Shown: positions 6,937 through 10,651 of the stretch, one piece after another | Layout: the number at the start of each line of letters is the position of its first letter | Numbering within the stretch: the stretch's first letter is position 1 | Source: an uncultured Clostridia bacterium | GTDB lineage: Bacteria; Bacillota; Clostridia; Christensenellales; CAG-138 | NCBI GenBank assembly: GCA_947304365.1 | Contig: CAMZAY010000017.1 | Span: 1-10,651 of the forward strand | Direction of reading: 5' to 3' | Length of the DNA stretch: 10,651 nt | Made by a program: the position numbers and the translations under genes | The notes under the pieces: generated by a model | Database searches by the model: none | What the model saw: the letters and a program-made list of their open reading frames with translations, nothing else | Told to the model about the DNA's origin: nothing

Positions 6937-6960
6937 ATGGGGCGCGGTATCATAATATGA
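6937..6960 (+). CDS. Possible 7-codon leader ORF (MGRGIII) coupled to the next gene
   Basis: An ATG at 6937 lies 11 nt after the purine-rich run AGGAAGG (6919-6925), the only good ribosome binding site in this leader. It reads MGRGIII and stops with the TGA at 6958-6960, which overlaps the ATG of the large gene at 6957 as ATGA. The start codon lies at the edge of a small stem-loop, GCCCC (6928-6932) and GGGGC (6939-6943). The large gene has no ribosome binding site within normal distance of its own ATG. Translational coupling through this mini-ORF is therefore a reasonable inference. Alternatively, the hairpin loops out and shortens the distance between AGGAAGG and the ATG at 6957. Confidence 0.35.
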   Translation: MGRGIII

Positions 6961-9317
6961 ACCTTTCTCTTGAAGTTAAAAAGTTTATGAATAATGAGCA
7001 TACCGGAGAATTCGTTAACGTCGTGCTTCCCTCGGAGCTTCCCGTCGACCGCACCGAGGTGCGCGAGCATAACAGGGACAAGAACGCCGCGCATTCCGCC
7101 AAAAACGTGGCGGAGAACAAAGCGCGTATTGCTTCCAAAGCGAAGGAACGCGTGGAGAATACCGCAAAGCTTCGCTCCCTGAAGGAGGAGGAACTTACCG
7201 AAGCCCGGGCGATACTCGAGGATATAGTTTCCCAGCAGCGGGCCATGCAGCCCGATCTTGATCAGAAGCGCGCGGCATATGACAAGGCCTCCGCCGATTT
7301 TGACGAAAAAAACAGCGTATACACCGTAAAGCTCGAATCCTTCGAGGCTATGGAATCCGCATATAACGCCGCCGTTGAGGCGGAGAACGCGGCGCTTCTC
7401 GTGCTGAACGACTGCCGCGCCAATTTCTCCGGCGCGGAGAGCGCGCTTGCCTCCGCAAAGGAGGACGGCGTACGTCACGAGGGGCTGCTTTCTTCTTCGA
7501 GGAGCGAAGCCGCCGAGACCCGCGTGCTTTATGAGAAGGCCGCGGATGAAGCGAAGGAAGCCTCCGATCTGGAGAGCGAAAAGACCGCCCGCTTCAACGC
7601 CCTTTCCGAGCAGGCCGCGGAGAAGCTCGCCGTCAGCAAGAAGGAGGCCAAGCGCCTTGCCGACGCGCAGAAGACGCTTGTTTCCGCCGCAAAGGATTAC
7701 ACAAGGTCTTCCGCAGATCACGCCTCCGTTCTCGAGGCGCTTACCGATGCGGAAAATCAGGCCAAGGAGCCCGACCGCGCCGATAAGGAATCCTTAAGGG
7801 CAAAGGCGTCGTCGCTCCGGTCGAAGCTCGCCGCCGTCGCCTCACGCCTTGAAAATGCCGACGCCGCAAAGAAAAACGCCGAGAAGGAGCTTGCCGACGC
7901 CGAGGAGGTGAACGACCGCGCTCAGGTGGAATACAATAAGATAAACGAGATACTCAATTCCTGCAGGGCAGAGCTTGACGAGGCAAAGGCGAAGTCCGCC
8001 GCCGCGCAGGCCAGGGCGGCCGAGGCGCAGGCGAGGTATTCCTCCGTCAGCTCCAGCTTTGAAAAATCCCAGGGCGACGTGGAATACGCCGCGAGGGACG
8101 TCAAAATAAGGGAGACCGATCTTGTAAACAGCAAGAAGGCGCTCCTTAACGCCGAGACAGACGTTAAACGCCGCCATGAGGAAGTCCTCACCGCGCGTGA
8201 AGAGATGGAAAAAAGCCGCTCCGTTATGGATGATAAGCTCACTCTTATGAGAAAGAGCGAGAAGGTCTATAACTCCAAGAAAGCCGCTTTCGATACCGTT
8301 AACAACTCCTACCAGATGGCGGAGAGGGACAGGCGCACGCAGAAGAACGTCTGCGAAAGGCTCGAAATAGAGCTTCGTCAGCTTTCCGATCAGCTTGAGG
8401 ACGATATCAGCGCACGCGACAACGCATTTGAAGAAGCCCGTTACAGCGAGGAAGAGGCAGAGCGCAAGCGCCTTTCGATCCGCGCGATAAATTCCAAATA
8501 CGAGACAGTTAAGATCCATTATCTCCAGCAGGGTAAGGGCGAGGATCTTCTGCTGATCCATTCCGTCGGTCAGTCGCTTTATACATTCCGGGAACTCATT
8601 TCCCGTTTGAGCTCCAAATTCCGCGTGACCGCGATCGATCTTGTGGGATTCGGCTATTCCGAAAAGCCCTATTATTTCAACTATTCTCTTAATGAGATGG
8701 CTGATTTTATCGCACGCTTCATGGACGCAATGGAGATGGAGACGGCGCACCTGTTCGGCTTCTCAATGGGCGCCGGTTACGTTATTAACTTTGCGAAGCG
8801 CTACCCCGCAAGGACGGGAAGGATAATACTCCTCTCCCCGGGCGGCATCACTCCCGATATGCCCGCTTCGATAAAGAGCCTTGAAAGCAGGATATTCGGC
8901 GGAATAGCCTCCCGTCTTATAACGTATAAATCAGTTAAGAAGATGCTGAGCGAATGCTATTTCGATCTTACCAATCATACTGAGGAGCTTGTTAACGAAT
9001 ATTATAAGCCCATCGCTGCGCCCGAATCGAAGCGCATAATCCGCACCTGCGTCTCCTGTTATGACGATGAGGAAGTCATCCATTCCTTAAGGGACGTAAA
9101 CGCTCCCACGCTGCTTCTCTGGGGAAACGAGGATAAATGGCATACCCCCGATATGGCAAACCTTTTCCGCGCCGTAATGCCCAACGTGAATTACACGCTT
9201 GTAAGGAACGCCGGCCACCTCGCTCATGAGGAAAAAGCCGACAGGATAGCGCAGCTTATAAAGACGTTCATACCCTGCGGCTACGACGGAGAAGAAGAGG
9301 AGACCTCTTTCCAATAA
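6957..9317 (+). CDS. Long coiled-coil protein fused to a C-terminal alpha/beta hydrolase
   Basis: This 786-residue protein has two parts. Residues about 40-510 are rich in Ala, Glu, Lys, Arg and Ser, nearly lack proline (Pro99 and Pro272 are exceptions) and form a long predicted coiled coil. The region 515-775 is a complete alpha/beta hydrolase domain. It has a strand start at KYETVKIHYLQQGKG, an oxyanion-loop region LLLIHSVGQS (His535), nucleophile Ser603 in GFSMG, Asp726 in WGNEDKW and His754 in AGHLAHE, with a helical cap between Ser603 and Asp726. There is no signal peptide or membrane segment. The acidic tail is GEEEETSFQ. From Met454 to residue 550 no in-frame ATG, GTG or TTG exists, so the hydrolase is unlikely to have its own start. 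The substrate is unknown. I do not recognise this architecture. The ATG at 6984 is an alternative start. Confidence 0.9.
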   Translation: MNLSLEVKKFMNNEHTGEFVNVVLPSELPVDRTEVREHNRDKNAAHSAKNVAENKARIASKAKERVENTAKLRSLKEEELTEARAILEDIVSQQRAMQPDLDQKRAAYDKASADFDEKNSVYTVKLESFEAMESAYNAAVEAENAALLVLNDCRANFSGAESALASAKEDGVRHEGLLSSSRSEAAETRVLYEKAADEAKEASDLESEKTARFNALSEQAAEKLAVSKKEAKRLADAQKTLVSAAKDYTRSSADHASVLEALTDAENQAKEPDRADKESLRAKASSLRSKLAAVASRLENADAAKKNAEKELADAEEVNDRAQVEYNKINEILNSCRAELDEAKAKSAAAQARAAEAQARYSSVSSSFEKSQGDVEYAARDVKIRETDLVNSKKALLNAETDVKRRHEEVLTAREEMEKSRSVMDDKLTLMRKSEKVYNSKKAAFDTVNNSYQMAERDRRTQKNVCERLEIELRQLSDQLEDDISARDNAFEEARYSEEEAERKRLSIRAINSKYETVKIHYLQQGKGEDLLLIHSVGQSLYTFRELISRLSSKFRVTAIDLVGFGYSEKPYYFNYSLNEMADFIARFMDAMEMETAHLFGFSMGAGYVINFAKRYPARTGRIILLSPGGITPDMPASIKSLESRIFGGIASRLITYKSVKKMLSECYFDLTNHTEELVNEYYKPIAAPESKRIIRTCVSCYDDEEVIHSLRDVNAPTLLLWGNEDKWHTPDMANLFRAVMPNVNYTLVRNAGHLAHEEKADRIAQLIKTFIPCGYDGEEEETSFQ

Positions 9318-9334
9318 TAAGGAGTTTTCCTTGT

Positions 9335-9363
9335 TTTCCATATTAAAAACTTAATTATGGAAA
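9335..9363 (+). terminator. A+T-rich stem-loop after the fusion gene, possible weak terminator
   Basis: The arms 9335-9346 and 9351-9363 pair over 12 bp, with a single bulged T, around an AAAC loop, 18 nt after the stop at 9317. The sequence after it is TTTAAAACC rather than a clean T-run, and the stem is A+T-rich. It would be a weak terminator at best and may instead be a protein-binding inverted repeat. Confidence 0.35.
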
Positions 9364-9465
9364 TTTAAAACCCTAAAAATAATAAAAATATGGAAAATTA
9401 TGTTTTTTTCCACATTTTTGACAGGCAATTATCAACTGGCGATTTATAAGCCGCAAAATAGAAAA

Positions 9466-9499
9466 ATAAGGGATATCCACATTTTCCTCAATCCCTTAT
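9466..9499. repeat. 9-bp inverted repeat in the dnaN leader
   Basis: ATAAGGGAT (9466-9474) and ATCCCTTAT (9491-9499) are perfect inverted copies separated by 16 nt, about 50 nt upstream of the dnaN start. Most of the DnaA-box-like ATATCCACA lies in the loop. It could be an operator or a leader stem-loop. Confidence 0.5.
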
Positions 9500-9549
9500 A
9501 CTGCTGATACTGTAATAATAAATGATGAAATAAAAAGGAGCATACGAAA

Positions 9550-10651
9550 ATGAAGTTCTGCGTCGACCTTAAAGAAATGAACGAGGCGCTTGCCGTAGTT
9601 ACCAAAGCGCTTTCACCCAATGTAGAGACTCCCATTCTTAAGGGCATATATCTGAGCGCTTACGGGAACGAGCTGTATCTTAAATGCTCCGATTCCTCCG
9701 TACAGATCGAAACTCTTATCCCCGCCATGATAGACGAAGAAGGCGCAGCCGTTCTTCCCGGCAGGCTCACCGCCGATCTTTTGAGGAAAATGAGGGGCGC
9801 AAAGGTTGATTTCGAGACTGTAGATAATTCCTCCGTAAAAGTAGAAACGGGAAAGAGCAAGTCTTCGCTTCAATTCTTCCCCGCGGATACCTATCCTCAG
9901 ATGGATGAGCTTTCCGGCGACGTTACTTTCAGGATCAAGCAGGGCGTTTTCCGCTCCATGATAAAGCAGACAGCATTCTGCTGCGCCGGCGAGGAAGAGG
10001 GTAAAGCCATACTCCGCGGCGTTTTGATGGAGTTCACAGAGGAAGGAGAACTCAATTTCATAGCGCTCGACGGTTTCCGTCTTGCCAAACGCACCGAAAA
10101 GGTAAACGTAAAGGGCAATACCAGGAACGCCGTAGTTCCCGCAAGGACCATGCAGGATATAGCGAATATCCTTTCCGACAGCGAGGATGAGATCACCGTC
10201 ACACTTTCCGCTACCCATATCACAGTAAATATGGGAACAACTAAGATAAAGGCGCGTCTTCTGAAGGGCGAATACATAAATTACAGGAATATCCTTTCAA
10301 AGAAAATAACGAGCCGCGTTGTTGTAAACAGGGCGGAGCTTCAGGAGAGCCTTGAGATAGCGTCGCTTTTCTCAAAGGAAACGCAGAACAATCTCGTAAA
10401 GCTCGATTTCGAAAACGATCATCTCACCATCACCGCAAGGAGCGAGACAGGCAGCATCAACGAGGCGACCGATATAACCCTTACCGGCAGCCCGATAGAG
10501 ATCGCATTCAACGCAAGATACCTTCTTGAGATAATAAAGGCGATCGACGACGAGACCGTCGCGCTGAGCTTCAATACCAGCGTCACCCCCTGCGTAGCGG
10601 AACCTGTACAGGGTAATTCGTTCTATTATCTTGTTCTTCCGGTCAGGATAA
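9550..10651 (+). CDS. dnaN: DNA polymerase III beta subunit, sliding clamp (3' end cut)
   Basis: The reading frame starts at ATG 9550, with AAAGGAG ending 9 nt upstream, and stays open to the last base: 367 codons plus one base. DnaN forms the dimeric ring that holds the replicase on DNA and is a docking site for many repair proteins. E. coli DnaN has 366 residues, so the window ends within a few codons of the true stop. The sequence begins MKFCVDLKEMNEALAVVTKA. It contains LPGRLTADLLRKM in domain 1, FIALDGFRLAKR in domain 2 and NARYLLEIIKAI in domain 3. It ends FYYLVLPVRI, the clamp C terminus that lines the peptide-binding pocket (MPMRL in E. coli). In Firmicutes dnaN normally follows dnaA, but here the upstream neighbour is the coiled-coil/hydrolase gene. 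Confidence 0.97.
   Translation, partial: MKFCVDLKEMNEALAVVTKALSPNVETPILKGIYLSAYGNELYLKCSDSSVQIETLIPAMIDEEGAAVLPGRLTADLLRKMRGAKVDFETVDNSSVKVETGKSKSSLQFFPADTYPQMDELSGDVTFRIKQGVFRSMIKQTAFCCAGEEEGKAILRGVLMEFTEEGELNFIALDGFRLAKRTEKVNVKGNTRNAVVPARTMQDIANILSDSEDEITVTLSATHITVNMGTTKIKARLLKGEYINYRNILSKKITSRVVVNRAELQESLEIASLFSKETQNNLVKLDFENDHLTITARSETGSINEATDITLTGSPIEIAFNARYLLEIIKAIDDETVALSFNTSVTPCVAEPVQGNSFYYLVLPVRI

Larger units (their letters stand above)
9318..9549. other. A+T-rich gap before dnaN with DnaA-box-like sites
   Basis: This 232-nt gap is far richer in A+T than the flanking genes and contains no credible ORF. It holds sites one base away from the DnaA box TTATCCACA: TTTTCCACA (9406-9414) and ATATCCACA (9473-9481). 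A poorer TTATCAACT lies at 9429-9437, and TTTTCCATA-like copies lie at 9334-9342 and, inverted, at 9356-9364 and 9389-9397. Two A+T-rich runs (9341-9405 and 9508-9535) could unwind. It may be a replication origin or a DnaA-responsive dnaN promoter region. No perfect DnaA box is present. Confidence 0.35.

Noticed and set aside
6909..8750. Long minus-strand open frames (6909-7721 and 7842-8750) opposite the coiled-coil region.
   Set aside because: They are complementary shadows of the repetitive GAG/GCG/AAG codons of the coiled coil. They have no recognisable domain or initiation signals.
9418..9450. A perfect TTGACA (9418-9423) as the dnaN promoter.
   Set aside because: No acceptable -10 box lies 16-18 nt downstream. 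The best one (TATAAG at 9445-9450) is 21 nt away, so the promoter cannot be called with confidence.

Overview
The window looks like a piece of chromosome from an anaerobic Firmicute, probably an uncultured member of the Clostridia. This is an inference. It rests on G+C-rich genes separated by A+T-rich gaps, frequent ATA (Ile) and AGG (Arg) codons, strong purine-rich ribosome binding sites, a DUF1858 CxxC protein, and separate pyrB and pyrI genes in tandem. No rRNA, tRNA, CRISPR array, transposase or phage gene was seen. Apart from one unusual fusion gene, the content is core and carbon metabolism.

Layout, left to right. (1) 1-1077, plus strand: the 3' part of pyrB and complete pyrI, the catalytic and regulatory chains of aspartate transcarbamoylase, closed by a strong bidirectional terminator. 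(2) 1132-2715, minus strand: a DUF1858 protein with its own sigma-A-type promoter, then a terminator hairpin that runs straight into the ribosome binding site of psuG (pseudouridine-5'-phosphate glycosidase), then a small FMN-split-barrel (PNPOx-family) protein 15 nt downstream. (3) 2821-6736, minus strand: malQ (4-alpha-glucanotransferase) and glgP (glycogen/maltodextrin phosphorylase), 31 nt apart and expressed from an extended -10 promoter. Together they process maltodextrin and glycogen to glucose-1-phosphate. (4) 6737-6956: a divergent A+T-rich promoter region. (5) 6957-9317, plus strand: one 786-codon gene encoding about 470 residues of coiled coil fused in frame to a complete alpha/beta hydrolase domain with a Ser-Asp-His triad. 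Its start codon overlaps the stop of a possible 7-codon leader ORF. (6) 9318-9549: a very A+T-rich gap with degenerate DnaA-box-like sites and nested inverted repeats. (7) 9550 to the window end: dnaN (DNA polymerase III sliding clamp), cut off within its last codons.

The best candidate for something undescribed is the coiled-coil/hydrolase fusion. It sits where dnaA usually precedes dnaN in Firmicutes and has an unusual leader. The gap between it and dnaN has some features of a replication origin or a DnaA-controlled promoter, but the evidence for that is only suggestive.
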